Assembly: GCF_902806685.2 (NCBI RefSeq)
Contig: NC_048541.1
Coordinates: 13,960,662-14,024,661 of the forward strand
Direction: 5' to 3'
Length of the DNA: 64,000 nucleotides
Source of the DNA: Maniola hyperantus
Lineage: Eukaryota; Arthropoda; Insecta; Lepidoptera; Nymphalidae
Part shown: positions 40,809 through 53,600 of the stretch, piece by piece
Position numbering within the stretch: the stretch's first letter is position 1
Layout of the letters: each line of letters starts with the position of its first letter
Notes under the pieces: model-generated
What the model was told of the DNA's origin: nothing
Seen by the model: only the letters and a program-made list of their open reading frames with translations
Database searches by the model: none
Translations under genes and position numbers: made by a program

Positions 40809-41671
40809 ACTAGGCTATGGATCTGTAGATACTTATGATGAAACTACAACTTGACGAGTTCCGTCCATGGAATACATTATTATGTATTTCATGGAAAAAA
40901 AACGATGGAAGTTTTATTATAAGTCGTATCTATAAAATTTTCACGTATCTTTAAAATTTTAATTAGAGACAGCTTTCTTGTCGGTATAGAACACAAAACA
41001 GTTATTATTATAATTTTGTCTGTCTATGCACACATCACGCTGAAACTACTGATCAGATGGTATTTGTAGATATAACACAATCCATCCATCCATCCATCCG
41101 TCAAAAAACCAATTGCGTAATTTCTTTCACATTATTATAAAGCTTTCTTTGGTAAATTCAACAAAAAAAACGCATCACACTGACAAAGCAATATCCAAAT
41201 TCGGTCCGAGTTTTTATCCGTATTTTCACGGATTCAGATCTTAGTGTTGTAAAATATAATTTTTAATATAGCGAAAGTATCCCCAAAGTAAAGCACTCCA
41301 AGATCACCCCAGGTTCCGTATATTAACCTTAATATTTTACATGACAACTCGCATTTAACTTTGGACAAAGTAAAATAAGCAATTTTGTTTTAGCCCTAGA
41401 ATGAAAAGACTGAGTTAAATTAACTTATAAGGAACTTTTGTACGAATCTTGTTCCTGAACGGGAGTCCACAATGGGATTACAGAGCAACGTTACATCAAT
41501 CAACGTTGGAGGAAAAGCAAAAATTAAATTCCATTAAGAAATCTTGCGGACCTTTTACACTGGCGTGGTGACGGTTTTTAAATGGCTCCAGCTTAAATTC
41601 TCAGGATAAAATGCGGACATCTTGGCTCTAGAAAAATTGTGAAGTTCACTACTGAAATAACGTAAAATACT
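40809..41671. other. No gene recognised
   Basis: Contains (TCCA)n at about 41083-41100. 41460-41560 shares gttggaggaaaagcaaaaattaaattccattaagaaa with 42270-42310, an unnamed dispersed repeat. Confidence 0.45.
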
Positions 41672-41820
41672 GGATAAGTGCGAGTCGGACTCGCACATGA
41701 AGGATTTCGTATCATCGTACAAGAAATAACACTTTTTAATTTTGTGAATTTGCATGGCTGGCATTTTAGAAATTGTTATAGCGGCAAGAAATATACATTT
41801 TGTGAAAATTTTAACTCTAC
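41672..41820. mobile_element. GGTTCCGTACC-family repeat (type D), fragment
   Basis: gataagtgcgagtcggactcgcacatgaaggatttcg, the complement-side motif at the end of D repeats, then gttatagcggcaagaaatatac. Confidence 0.5.
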
Positions 41821-42572
41821 CTATTAATTTGTGCTCGTCGATGAGTAGGACAGAAGATACAAAACGCACGATGGTAGAAGAGATAGCGCTCTACAAATGT
41901 GACCCATGTGTTGTATTCGTAGTTTTCATTTGTTTCATGTCACTTTACTTTTTTTTACGTAATAATAATATACTATAATGTAAAGCCTGACCAGAAAAGT
42001 AAAATACCACGCCATATTTCGGAAAACCCGTGGAACTAATTTATACAAGAACATAATAATACTTAGTGACCATAGACTAGTGGCGCCCCTTTTTTTATAT
42101 TTTTGGTCAGTCTTTAGCTGCTTTTATTGATGTTAATAAAGAAGTCTCTAATTTGAATACATTTAATTGTCAATTTTATTCAAAATCAATGTTTTCTTCT
42201 GTCTACTTCGTCTACTTGTTAAAAGTTAAATACCTATTCTATTTTAATTATAAAACAGTGTCACATCACTGCGTTGGAGGAAAGGAAAAATTGAATTCCA
42301 TTAAGAAACGTCAGAAACCATTTACACTGTTAGTGTCCCGACACACCAGCGTTATACGTTTTCGGAAGTTCGATGGCTGATTTTTTGGTCATAGAATTCG
42401 GTTAGCGTGAAACGCTATTTTGTGAAAAATGCGCCGATAATTAACGACGCGGTGACGGAACTTTAACGCAGCGGCGTTTCATTGCGCTACACGACAGCAC
42501 ACGAACTTTCGAAAGCAAACACGTTTTGATGTGTCATTTACTATACAAAATAATGCATTATTTTATTTATTC
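41821..42572. other. No gene recognised
   Basis: 42270-42540 has mirrored pieces (cggaagttcg ... cgaactttcg, gtgtcccgacac) and may be a decayed MITE. Otherwise unremarkable. Confidence 0.35.
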
Positions 42573-42697
42573 TGAGAGTTTTCCATAATGTTATCAAAAG
42601 TGTCTGAAGTCTAGGACACTATGGCCTGTACTCTTTCCATTCTGAAAGGAGATCTGTGGTTAGTAATCGGCTGGTAATGGGTTGATCATGATGACAA
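42573..42697 (+). mobile_element. SINE type 2 fragment
   Basis: gagagttttccataatgttatcaaaagtgtctgaag and ggctggtaatgggttgatcatgatga. Confidence 0.65.
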
Positions 42698-43374
42698 CAC
42701 GTAACTAGAAAAACATTGCAAGCTTATTCAGCTGAACTTTTGGTGACATAATACGGTATTTGACAACTAGTCAAATCAGTAACTTTTTATTAAAGTAGTA
42801 CCTATGCGATATTCTATGAAATACTGGAATGTGACGTCACACCATAATGACGTACTTTTTTAGTTTAATCGATAATTTAAAATGGTTATTGCACTTAAAA
42901 CTAACAAAGCACGTGGATTTAACGTATTTTGGAAGACCCTCTATTTAATAATCACTGAGAAATAATTTATTTTTGATGTAGTCAAATACCCAATTCACGC
43001 AAGTGTGTCACGACACTAAAGTTTGGTCAGATTAAGAAATGACTTCTTTTATGGAGCAAGGAGGTTACTTTTTAAATCTGTATTGGAAAGTTAAGTATTT
43101 CTGTCACCAGTTTTCATCATAATGGTGGATTAAAACGAGGTTAACATTTTGACAGATCCTTTCTACTTCAGCAGCTACATGCTGACAGTAAAGTAAATCT
43201 GAATATTATAATTTAAATCCTGTTAGATAATATATAAGACGCGATAAAGTACCTAAGTACCTACCTAGTGAGATTACCTGAGATAACTAATAATACCATT
43301 TCATTTAACTTATAATATCTTATGGCACTATTGACGTTTTGTACCATTTTAGAAAAAAGTATATCTCTTACAAT
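42698..43374. other. No feature recognised
   Basis: AT-rich. No identified feature. Confidence 0.4.
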
Positions 43375-43700
43375 CCATATCCATAGAATAATTAGTGTGA
43401 AAGTGTGTCTGTATAGACCTAGCTTCTCATGGCTCATTCATTTAACAGATTTTGACGAAAGGTATAGCTGATAAAGTTTGCATCCAGATTATATAGCTAC
43501 TTTTTGTTTCTAAAAACAAAAAGTTACGTCGGGATTTTAATAAACCTAATTTCACGTGAACCACGGGTATCGTCTATTTGATATAAAGATAGCTGGCATC
43601 CTGTATTCGAATAGATATAGGCTGTTTTTACTCTGGGCCCTGGGGAATCAAAGAGTTCCTACGGGATTTTAAAAATACTTATATACTCGCCGACGGGTAT
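43375..43700 (+). mobile_element. Helitron-like repeats (type A), two diverged pieces
   Basis: attagtgtgaaagtgtgtctgtatag, agttacgtcgggattttaataaacctaatttcacg, then a second aatcaaagagttcctacgggatttt. The CTAG ends are lost. Confidence 0.45.
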
Positions 43701-44094
43701 TATATTCTAGAGCATAATAATATTTTGCAGCAAAATAGTTGAGTGTATGTAAAGTAATCCTCATGTTACAAATTGTATAAAAACAGATAAAATAATAATG
43801 TAAACGGTACATTATTCCATAAAGGTATTACTTATTTGATTAAAGGTAAAGGTGATGTTCCCCACAACATACACACGCGGGGCCTAATGCGATTGAAATT
43901 TCTTATGTCACTCAACGTGACAACGTGTCAAAGAGGAAGTTACAGGAAGGGCCAATTATTTTGCGATCTCGGTACATTTTTTTGACATACCTAGATTATG
44001 AAGGGTTCGACGTGAATTTCTGGATGTGACTTTATTCAATTTATTTTTGCAATCATCACTATCACATTAAAGTATCACTTAAGTTAATTCATTA
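43701..44094. other. No feature recognised
   Basis: Unrecognised sequence. Confidence 0.4.
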
Positions 44095-44099
44095 CAATT

Positions 44100-44222
44100 A
44101 ATAGCTATCTGAATGGCAAATTTTAGCCCAATCCGTCCAGCCAGTAGTTTGAGCCGTGCGTTGATAGATCAGTCAGTCAGTCGGTCAGTCAGTCAGTCAC
44201 CTTTTCGTTTTATATATTTAGA
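44100..44222 (-). mobile_element. Helitron-like repeat (type B), 5' part
   Basis: atagctatctgaatggcaaattttagccc, gtttgagccgtgcgttgatagatc, a (cagt)n run and ttcgttttatatatttagat. The CTAG side is missing. Confidence 0.7.
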
Positions 44223-44505
44223 TTTCTTAAACAATCGAAATATTCTCTCCTTAAATACCTTATTTAACTAGCTGATAGGCACCAGTCATGTACCTACCAG
44301 TCTTTTACCTTAGTTAAGTGAACGTAGATTACCTTAGTTAAGCGAACGTAGACTAGTAAACCGAGCGTCTATTGTTAATTTGCGTTTATTGTTAATTCTA
44401 TTAGGTACCCACGACACAGGACTACCTAGTGTGGGTACCATAACACAATGTTATAATTGATTGATCTATGGTAAATAAATATTTTTTCATGTTTTTCATT
44501 TTTTT
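44223..44505. other. No gene recognised
   Basis: Contains a 28-bp direct repeat (accttagttaagtgaacgtagatt / accttagttaagcgaacgtagact, about 44307-44355). Confidence 0.5.
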
Positions 44506-44507
44506 TT

Positions 44508-44636
44508 TTAATAAAAACCTAAATCCGTCCGCGCGGACAAATTCAGGTTTTTAAAATCCAGTTGGAAATCTTTGCTTTTCCGGTATAAAAAGAAACATAC
44601 AAACACACCTTCGAATTTATAATATGGGTAGTGATA
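44508..44636 (-). mobile_element. Helitron-like repeat (type A), fragment
   Basis: aaatccgtccgcgcggac, ctttgcttttccggtataaaaag, then caccttcgaatttataatatgggtag. Confidence 0.55.
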
Positions 44637-44888
44637 GATACACGTATAAGTACTAATTATTCAAATACAATATAGATAAACTGTTTAGAAATCAAACCGT
44701 TAATTCGTGCGTTTGAAACTAATCAGTAATTCGGTATCTATTGATGTTAATCATATGAGCGAAATGTTGACAGCAAATAGTAATTATACTTACTATCAAT
44801 ATCGTCAATCAGCTCTGAATAGTTGAGTGTAGTTTAATTAGTATAAAACGGAAATTATCGCATCCGTTCACAAATGTGGCTGAAAAAA

Positions 44889-45062
44889 CTGTGATAGCCT
44901 AGTGGTTAGGACGTCCGCCTCCTGATCGGAGGTGGCGGGTTCGAGCCTCTAATTTTTCGGAGTTATGTGCGTTTCAAGTAATTAAAACACATCACTTGCT
45001 TTAACGGTGAAGGAAAACATCGTGAGAAACCCTACATGCGTGCAGAGAGTTCTTCATAGGCT
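44889..45062 (+). mobile_element. SINE type 2, head and part of body
   Basis: gtgatagcctagtggttaggacgtccgcc, ggtggcgggttcgagcc, acttgctttaacggtgaagg and aaacatcgtgagaaacc. The B box is mutated and slightly deleted. Confidence 0.75.
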
Positions 45063-45229
45063 AATTCTCATCTTGAAAAAGCAAAAGTTCCCACGGGTTT
45101 TTTAAAAAATTCTGTGCACATGGATGAAGTCACGAGCATGATCTAATAGTAAATAAGAAATATAATTACCTACTGAAAATAGGGATTCATAATTATTACA
45201 TTATTGTACCATGACTGTTAAAAAATAAA

Positions 45230-45432
45230 TCCATACTAATATTATAAACGCGAAAGTGTGTCTATCTGTCTGTCTGCTAGCTTTTCACGGCCTAACAGTT
45301 GAAGTAATTTTGATGAAATTAGGTGCAGAGGTAGCTTATATCCCGAGGAAGGACATAGGCTACTTTTATCATGGAAAGTCAAAGATTTCCCACCGGATTT
45401 TTAAAAACCCAAGTTAACCCACGAAAGTACAA
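45230..45432 (+). mobile_element. Helitron-like repeat (type A), 3' end lost
   Basis: tccatactaatattataaacgcg (TC start), gtgtctatctgtctgtctgctagc, gaagtaattttgatgaaattagg, ggacataggctacttttatc, ending aacccacgaaag. Confidence 0.7.
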
Positions 45433-45839
45433 AATAATGTGCACGGAAAATTCAGTACGTACCATATAAAGTCCAAATCCACAGTATCAAACACACCACA
45501 CAAAAAGCACAATACATATAAGGCACTCAACACACTGTCCACACGCCGGCACAACGAGATAACGCGCACGTTATGGTAAAAGTGAGAGCTTAATACGCCC
45601 TGCTTGTAGCAATTATGGTTAATTGTATTGACCTAAGCTAACCCGCCGGTCTAATCCGGTCGTATGATGCACGCCTTATTGGTTATTATGGATGTTAATT
45701 GTTGATTACGTGCTGGTTAATACGTGAATAGTTGCTTTTGCTAATATGGTTTGTTGAAAGTGAATTTGTTTTCTTTGATCCAGTTTGTTGGGGTTCTAAG
45801 GAGAAACAACTTTCCGAATCAGTGCGAAATACTATCAAT

Positions 45840-46260
45840 CCACACTAATATTATAAATGTGAAAGTATGTCTGTATGTGAGCAGGCTATATCTCATGATT
45901 AGGTAGAGCTGAAATTTTTCACAGAGTGTCTGTTTTCTTTCACAGTAACAACAAATAATAAAATACCAAGATGGCGAATTTGAAAATGGTCGCCATTAAA
46001 TTAAAAAAAAGAAAAACCATGGTGCTGTCTTGTAGGATGATATGGTACGATTACACCTAACGAGTACAGTGGCGAGTCAGTGTCCTCGGCCGAGTACTCG
46101 GTTGGTATAAACACTTTAACGAGTGCAATTTCGCCGCAATTTCTCAGCCACAGCACTGTCTCGGCCGAGTGTCATTTTACTGTCTCGCTTCACTACTCGG
46201 TAGGTGTAATCGTACCATTAAGGAACCCTTCGTGTGCGAGTCGGACAGACGGACGGTCAG
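45840..46260. mobile_element. Helitron type A 5' end fused to a D repeat, split by a MITE
   Basis: cacactaatattataaatgtgaaagtatgtctg starts like type A. From about 45895 it reads as D repeat (cacagtaacaacaaataataaaa, atggtcgccattaaa). After the MITE it ends aaggaacccttcgtgtgcgagtcggac. Confidence 0.55.
46042..46228. mobile_element. MITE nested in the D repeat
   Basis: It starts atggtacgattacacctaacgagta and ends tactcggtaggtgtaatcgtaccat, 24 of 25 complementary. The target site was probably TA or TWA. The interior is rich in cgagt/actcg motifs. Confidence 0.75.
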
Positions 46261-46889
46261 CAGAGGCTTTGTAAAGGCCCTAAAAGTAATTTCTGCATTA
46301 CTACACGTTTCGCCGTTTTTTATTTTGTATACCAATAAAGTGGTCAACTATTATGCATCATATTATTCAGTTTCACGTCCCGAATAACAGTTTGACGTTT
46401 CACGTTAATTACCTAGCATTGTAAAATTTTGAAATGTTTTAGTTTACCATTCATTACCAATATTTTTTCTGGCAAAAAAAAAATACTAACAATTTTGGTC
46501 AGTAACTTGTTAACTAAAAAAGAAAATAAAATTCAGCGCAGTAAAATTTCAGTCAATTAAACAAGGTCTAACCAATCAAAACTAACACGATAAAAATGAT
46601 GTACTTTGTAAAAAGTTGGATTTCAACAATCGCACAAAATGGCGGGGCACTTTGCATAAATGAATTTGAAATTCAGCATTACAGGATGCTTCGGAAAAGT
46701 TTTGTAAATTCAAAAGAAAATATGTAGATGGTTGAGAAAGTGCTTGTTGTGCAAGACTGAAGTAGAGTTCTATAAGCTTTGACGGCTATCATATCATGGA
46801 TTGCATTTGCAAATTTTAAAGGTCACAGGTTCAAACGATTGATCTTCTATTTTCGTACTCACTCGTATTTTGCCCTGTTTATAGTATAA
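46261..46889. other. No feature recognised
   Basis: AT-rich, unrecognised. Confidence 0.4.
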
Positions 46890-47110
46890 CTAGCTTATGC
46901 TCGCGACTTGATCCGTGACTACACAAATTTCAAACCCCCATTTCACCCCCTTAGGGGTGGAATTTTCAAAAACCCTTTTTTAGCTGAAGCCTACGTCATA
47001 ATAGCTATCTGCATGCCAAATTTCAGCCCGATTCGTCCAGTAGTTTGAGCTGTTAGTCGGTAGATCAGTCAGTCAGTCAGTCAGTCACCTTTTCGTTTTA
47101 TTTATTTAAG
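46890..47110 (-). mobile_element. Helitron-like repeat (type B)
   Basis: CTAGcttatgctcgcgacttg at the left, tagctatctgcatgccaaatttcagcc, a (cagt)n run, and ttcgttttatttatttaag at the right. Confidence 0.7.
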
Positions 47111-47144
47111 AATATATTGTGAACCCACCACTTAACACTTCTTG

Positions 47145-47235
47145 TTCATCAGCAATAGCCTATAACAGTCCACTGCTGGATTAAAAGCTTCTCCCAACGA
47201 GAGGGTTTGCCCATAAGCACCACGCTGCGCAGACG
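47145..47235 (-). mobile_element. LINE 3'-end fragment
   Basis: catcagcaatagcctataacagtccactgctggattaaaagc resembles the ccactgctggacatagg tail motif of the RTE-like LINEs at 13160 and 63620. Confidence 0.5.
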
Positions 47236-47284
47236 GATAGGTGATCGCAATAGAAAGATAGAAAGAAAGAAAAAGATAAATAAA

Positions 47285-47414
47285 ATTATACATTCGTTGC
47301 TTCATTATTCATATATGATTTTATACACTGTAGTTTCCCTATTTACTTGGTAACCTCGCACAATTTTAAAGATTTATTTTAAAACAATTCAAAACGTATT
47401 TCCGGCGTACTCGC
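47285..47414 (+). repeat. DIRS left inverted terminal repeat, outer part
   Basis: attatacattcgttgcttc to acgtatttccggcgtactcgc. The reverse complement is at 63378-63506 with few differences. The inner part continues at 58716 after the gypsy insertion. Confidence 0.9.
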
Positions 47415-50340
47415 TGTGATGGTACGGTGATCGTCTCTGCTTCTTTCGATTGATGGGCTATAATGAGGAAATTCAAAAACAAGTAAATCGGCTAAACTTT
47501 GGGACACTATTTGTATTCGGAGTCATATGTTATCTTAGGTATGGCCAAGTACATGGCAGGCACAATTCGTCGGACGGACATGTAGACCTTGCCAATCAAA
47601 CTTCCAGATTTTCGCGGTTAGATGATGAATTTTATTTCAGAGATCTACTATTTTGACTCATTCAACTCTCTCGGATGAAAATCCTGAGGAGGGAAAAAAA
47701 ACAGCTAGGTTATGCGTTCTGGCTTGGATGAAGGGTCGGTTGGTACATGTATTTGCCAATAAGGCCATCGTTCTACTGACCAAAGCCTCTACTAGCACGG
47801 GGGACCCTGCGCTGGACACCAGCCTTTCAACATTGTTATGTGGGGCACAGCCGACCTCCCTGTTATTTCGCTACGAAGCGTTTGGTAGCCTGTCGTGGAA
47901 GACAAGGTTCTTTTCTTGAGCTAAAAGCTCGCCCCTTACCATGGTATAATTTTGTATATATATATATATATTCGTTCAGTTATGTCTAAGTTGGCCAACT
48001 TAGGTGTCGGGAGGTCGAAGCTGTAAGACATGGCGTGTTTTGGTGTGCCGAGGCTTTGCCGCCAGGACGCCGTCATATCGACCGTGTGCCTTTTTACATT
48101 AAATCCGACCTTATAGGTCAAGGATATCAAACTAATAGTTCTCACACATTAATACTTTCAGTGTCCCGCGGTTTAGGCCGGTATGTAACGCCGTCCTATA
48201 GCTCTCGGAATGCGGCGTAACGATGACACACAAAAAAAAAGGTCTGTACCTGTTCTACTGTTCACCAACGGCCCCGTTACTCGTTCATACAATCTGCTTG
48301 CGCTGTGTGCTGGTTGTAAGTCGCACTGACCCAGTTTTGACTCGCCTGCTTTCCACTCGAGGGTCGGGGATTCGAACCCGAAAGATAACCCTTTAGTAGT
48401 CGTAGTTGTGTATATTCAAATTAATTAAATATCACTTGGTTCGTCGTAGAAAGAAAGCATCGTGAGGTAAACCGCAACCTGAGAGTTCTCTATGGAGCCC
48501 GCGCTCAGTAGTGAGCCGGCGAGGGTTGCTCATGATGATGGTGATGGTATCGTGGTAGCTGATAGTTCAAAACACACCACATTATCCAAATTATTAGTGC
48601 AATTTTGCCTACCCAGTCAATGTGTATTTTGGCAAGGGTCGTCCCATCTGACTGCGTTAGTCTGTCAATTTTATTCTATTTCTTATTTACTATTAGATAA
48701 GAGCTAATATTGCGAATTCGGTGTACTGCTGAAAAAAAAAGGAACTAGCCTAAACTTTACTTAATAGTAAGAGTCGTGATATAGGTAATATGAGAGATTT
48801 AATATTGGAGTCCGACACATGGAACCATGTATCTACGGCATTTTTGAACACACACAGTTCGATCGTTTTACCTCTAAAATGAATTTGAGCTCCATTATTA
48901 AATGTCTATAGAAGGTATCTAGACGTGATAAATAAAAGATGATATTTATACTCAAATGCTTTTATTTCTGGTAAATAAGTTGTTTTATTTACTCTCACAG
49001 TTGAGTATTTTTAGAAAAAAAAAGAAACTGGTATTGTGATTTAGACGGAATTTTAAATGTGTTTGTTACATTTAAAACCCGCCAAATGTTCGCTTCCTAG
49101 GCCAATCTATTTAGAAGGGAAAAACGAACATTTAAACTTTAAAAACCCTTACGGCCGCGCAGTTTATTTCACAATCAATTACACACATAATATGTCATAA
49201 AATTTAAGAGAGATTTCTTAAATTTTATTCCTAAAAAACGAATTAGAGTTAAAGACACACTGTACACACGGTTATATACATAATCTAGCACAAGTATTTA
49301 TTCTAAATACATCTGAACCTAGTTACACAACTTGTCCGGTTAAAACCACCTTCGGTATATTCTTTCTAATTTAAACCTACTCGCGAGGTTCACAATACGC
49401 CCCCACTTCTCTCGACTATGCATACACAATGCGGTGATTAGGTATAATATGAAATTTTCACACGCTAAACCCGTGGTCCACTCCATCCAAGCCCAGGGTT
49501 GAGACCATTGCCTACGTCTAGCATGATATTGGTCTTCTAGATTATTTTCTAGATCTATTTCTTCTAGGTATACCGGCTAATCAATTTTATAAGCTTAAAA
49601 GTTGTGGAACCACTTTCAAAATTTACACTAAATACAATAATCTGGGTACTTCACCATTAAACCGCCGCTGGCTCGAACACACTGTCTCTATAACCTTATC
49701 TTATTTCTCAGGACAAATTTTAACAATACACTATACTATAATTTTAATCTACACTCCAATTTTGCAAAGGAAGCTCAAAATATCTCGAATGGACGAGGTC
49801 GCGAGGTTCGCGCTGGGATTTGTACTTCCGACCCGAGCCGAAATCCTGCCTTGACTGCCCTCCGTTCTTTTTCCAGTTCTCCCTAAAGGTCCCCGTGGTC
49901 GTGTTTCGTCACGCCCACAGTTCTCTGAAAACCAAAAACAGACAGGGGAGTACGGTTCTCTGATTGGTCTCCTCTTGCGCACAAAATTACCCTATTGGCC
50001 GAAAACAAAATTGCGTTCCAGGCCCCACCTCCAAAAATCTGTCCACATTTGTTCGCAGATACTTGTCGCCTGTTATTTGTCCCTAGACATATGATTGCCA
50101 TTAAGTATTAGTTTTTGCCGTGTTTAGCCAGAAATTTTAAAATAACTCACGCATTTCTTGACGTCTTTATTAACAAACGCACTCTCTACTCTCGATAATT
50201 TGTTTTTTCTGTATTTAAAATTTATGGTCGCCTTTTTATTTTTCTTTCTTTGTTTTAGATTTATTGCCTTAGTTTTGAGAACGCCATAGAATCGTGTATC
50301 ACACGGTAATAAATTTGGTGATTTATGAGTGACCATCTCA
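47415..50340 (-). repeat. Gypsy LTR, left copy (3' LTR in element orientation)
   Basis: 2926 bp, plus-strand ends tgtgatgg and ccatctca. In element orientation it is TGAGATGG...CCATCACA, with short inverted termini. It is the same as 55785-58711 except for one A in a homopolymer (after gagg at about 47690). Unusually long for a gypsy LTR. The small ORFs in it occur in both copies and are not genes. Confidence 0.95.
48300..48545 (+). mobile_element. SINE type 2 relic inside the LTR
   Basis: gactcgcctgctttccactcgagggtcggggattcgaacccgaaag keeps a tRNA-like arm and B box. Then come aaatatcacttggttcgtcg, gaaagcatcgtgaggtaaacc, cctgagagttctctatggag and gtgagccggcgagggttgctcatgatgatg, in the SINE order with an internal deletion. 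The second LTR has the same at about 56671-56916. Confidence 0.75.
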
Positions 50341-50604
50341 CACGCCCCCAAATCGATTTTTTAATACACGTAATAAACCTCTATGTCCTTGCATCAAACA
50401 TTAGTTGTTTCAAAAATCTATTTCCTTTACAATATTCACACGCTAATCCTAAATTTCCCACGCTTAGCCATCATATTCCCAGGCAAGACAATAACCTATT
50501 CAACTCGGGTATTTTCTTTTGTTAGAGTACTTCGAACTAATCGTTTTATGACCGCGGCGCCAACATTCTTCGCTTCTTTTCTATTCTCTAAAGTTACCTT
50601 CCTT
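50341..50604 (-). other. Gypsy 3' region with polypurine tract
   Basis: Between the pol stop and the 3' LTR. Directly next to the LTR the minus strand reads aaaaaatcgatttgggggcgtg, a purine-rich run in the position of the polypurine tract. No ORF of note. Confidence 0.6.
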
Positions 50605-53600
50605 CTAGTTGTTTACATAATAGCGAAACAAGTGAATGGCATTGTAGTTACCTCTGATCTTATCAGAATGAACGTCAACTAATGTATATACATTATTGTA
50701 TGGGACTGCCCCTATTATGTAAGGCCCTTCATATAGCCGCATAAATTTCCTTGTCAGCTTTTTATCCGCATCTGACTTTGCAAAAGTCTTAAGTTTCACC
50801 AAATCGCCTACCTCGAACTGTATTAACTTATGGTTCTTGTTATAATGAAATTCTCTACGTTCGGCCGCCCTAGCTATGTTCTGTCGCGCATGTTGTCGAA
50901 TCTGATCCAACGTCTCCCCTTGCAAGTCCGACCCTGTCGCTACTTCAACGTTAAAGTCAGTTGATAACTGGGTCCGTTTCCCACATACTAGCTCATTTGG
51001 TGAATATCCAGTCGTAGTATGTACTACCTGGTTGTAGCAATCTTCTATATCCACTAGCAGATCTACCCACGAACGGTGTGATTTATCGCAATACGTCCTG
51101 AATAACCTCCCTAGCTCTTTATTCACTCTTTCCGTCGAATTTGGTCGCGGATTCCTAACAGATGTATGTGTTAATTCGATACCTAGTTGACGGATACCTG
51201 ACTCGAACACCTTCGAAGTAAAGTTCGCGCCTCTGTCCGAGCATAATGTTCTAATCGCGACCTGCCTATGAAACTTTTTAACACAGGTTAATGTAGCTTT
51301 CCCACTAGCCTGGTGTAGTGGGTATAACCTGATCAACTTACTATAAGCATCTTGTATGACGAATATGTATTTAAAACCAAACCTTCCCGCTGGTAAAGGT
51401 CCATAAATGTCGCAAAAGACTCGTTCTCCTATTTCCTCTGCTATTACCGATTTAATCGGCCCCGTATGAGTTTCTAAAACATGTTTCGACTTTTGGCATG
51501 CCTCGCACGACCTTACGACCCGACCTATTATACGAGACATATTCGAGAAATAGTACCGACGTTTCATCAGTGCATAGACTTTGTATCGTCCGAAATGACC
51601 TAATTCTTCATGTATGCTAACGATCAAATCTTTTTGTAAGTCCTCGGGGACATATAATCTTAACGTATCCTTTCTTATGTCTGTTTTATACAGAATCTCT
51701 CCCTTAAGCACGTAGTATTTAGATTCAGACGTGTCCGTTATTTGCATGCGTCTAATTATCTCACTAGCGGTTTTATCCCGTCTTTGATAACTACCTATTT
51801 CATCCCATCGCTCCCGTACTAACCGTTCTAATGATGATTTGAATAGATTCATCTCGGGCCCCGTGGCCTTGTTGGTTAATACGTCAGTGGTTCCCTTTAT
51901 ATGTCGAGACAACACATCTGCTACAGTGTTTAATTTACCTTTCACATGTTCAACTGTATAGTCAAACCGTCCTATATAGTGTACCCAACGTATCATCCTA
52001 GCACTCAATAGTTTGCATGTCTGCAAGAATATCAGACTCTTATGATCAGTCCTAATCACTAACCTCGACCCTCTCAAATATGTTTCAAACTTAGACAAAC
52101 TAAAAATAATCGCCCATAGCTCTTGTTCGGTAACTGTCCACTTACGCTCTGTCTCTGTCAATGCTTTACTACAGAACCCTAATATTTGTTCTTCACCTAC
52201 TGAATTCAGTTGGTAAACATACCCTGAAACCCCTAAGTTACTGCTATCGGTTTGTAAATAATAAGTTCCCTTAGGATTCGGGTGTACGAGAAGTACTGTG
52301 TCTATAAATAACTTCTTAACTCTTTCAAAACAAACGTTAATCTCCTGTGTCCATGACCATCTTGTATTTTGTTTCAACAGGTCGCACAGTGGTCTAACTT
52401 CCTCGCTATATTTCGAGATAAACCTTCTGAAATAATTTATTAATCCCAAAAATCCCCGTAGTTGTTTTATAGTTCGAGGTATAGGGAAGTCTAATATGGC
52501 TTTAACCCGTTCAGGATCCATACGTACCCCATTAGTATTCACTATGTGCCCTAACAACTTCACTTCTACACATAAGAACCGACACTTCTCCAATCTTCCG
52601 GTTAAGCCTGCGGCGCCTAACCTATCTAATACTTGATCTAGATGTTCTAAGTGCAACTTTATGTCCCCTGCGGTGAAGATAACTATGTCATCCAGATAGT
52701 TCACGCAAAACTCTCGTACCTCTCCTAGAATATAATCCATCGCCCTCGAAAAACCCGCTACAGAAGTCTTTAATCCTTGAGGTAACACACGGTAAGTATA
52801 TGTCTTTCCCATGAATGAGAAACCGGTGTACTTCCTAGAGTCCTTATGCAAAGGTATTTGGAAATAAGCATTATTCAAATCGATTAAACTGATGTAGTCC
52901 ACTCCATGGAAGGATTGTAAAATCTCAGATGTGAGGGGTGGCGCCCCCGCGTCTCCTATCATTTTCTTATTTAACTCGCGTGCGTCCAATAACAGTCTTA
53001 TTGACTCATCTCGTTTTTTCGTGAACGTGAGAGGGCTACAGTATGGTGTTGCCTCCTGTCTGATCACGCCTAGCTTTTCCAACTCATTTAATTCGTCTTT
53101 AACTTGTTCCCTATATGACAAAGGTACCGGATAGCTATGCTTCACAAAAGGTGTTTCGTCTACTAACTGAATAACATGTTCATACTTGTTAGTCAAGCCT
53201 AACCCTTTCGTAAACACTTTACGATGTTTGTTTAACACAGACAATAAGAATTTCCTATGTTCATTACTTAAGTTCGATTTTTCCAATTGGAATTCCGTAA
53301 TTTCCTCACTTTCTAATTCTCTACTCGCTACACTCTGTTCCACAGTCCCGGAGTCTTGATTTAATATCAAGTTAATCGTAGCCGCATTCGTCTCTCCCCC
53401 CAACCTTTCGATTTCGCAATCGGAATTCAATCTGACACAAGATCTAACTCCCATATGTTCTATAGTCAATGTGCGCTCACCATTACAGTTCACAATCCCT
53501 TTCACCCGTTCTAGCCAGTCATATCCCAGTATCAATGACCTAGGTAAACGTCGCATAATTAGTACAGGTGCTTCAACTAAAGTGCTACCTAACTGAAACT

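Noticed and set aside
47450..48707. Several 60-90 codon ORFs in the LTR
   Set aside because: All recur identically in the second LTR because the LTRs are duplicates. None resembles a protein, and none is in a position for an envelope or accessory gene.
50341..50604. Envelope gene downstream of pol
   Set aside because: Only 264 bp lie between pol and the LTR and no suitable ORF exists, so this copy is not an envelope-bearing errantivirus-type element.
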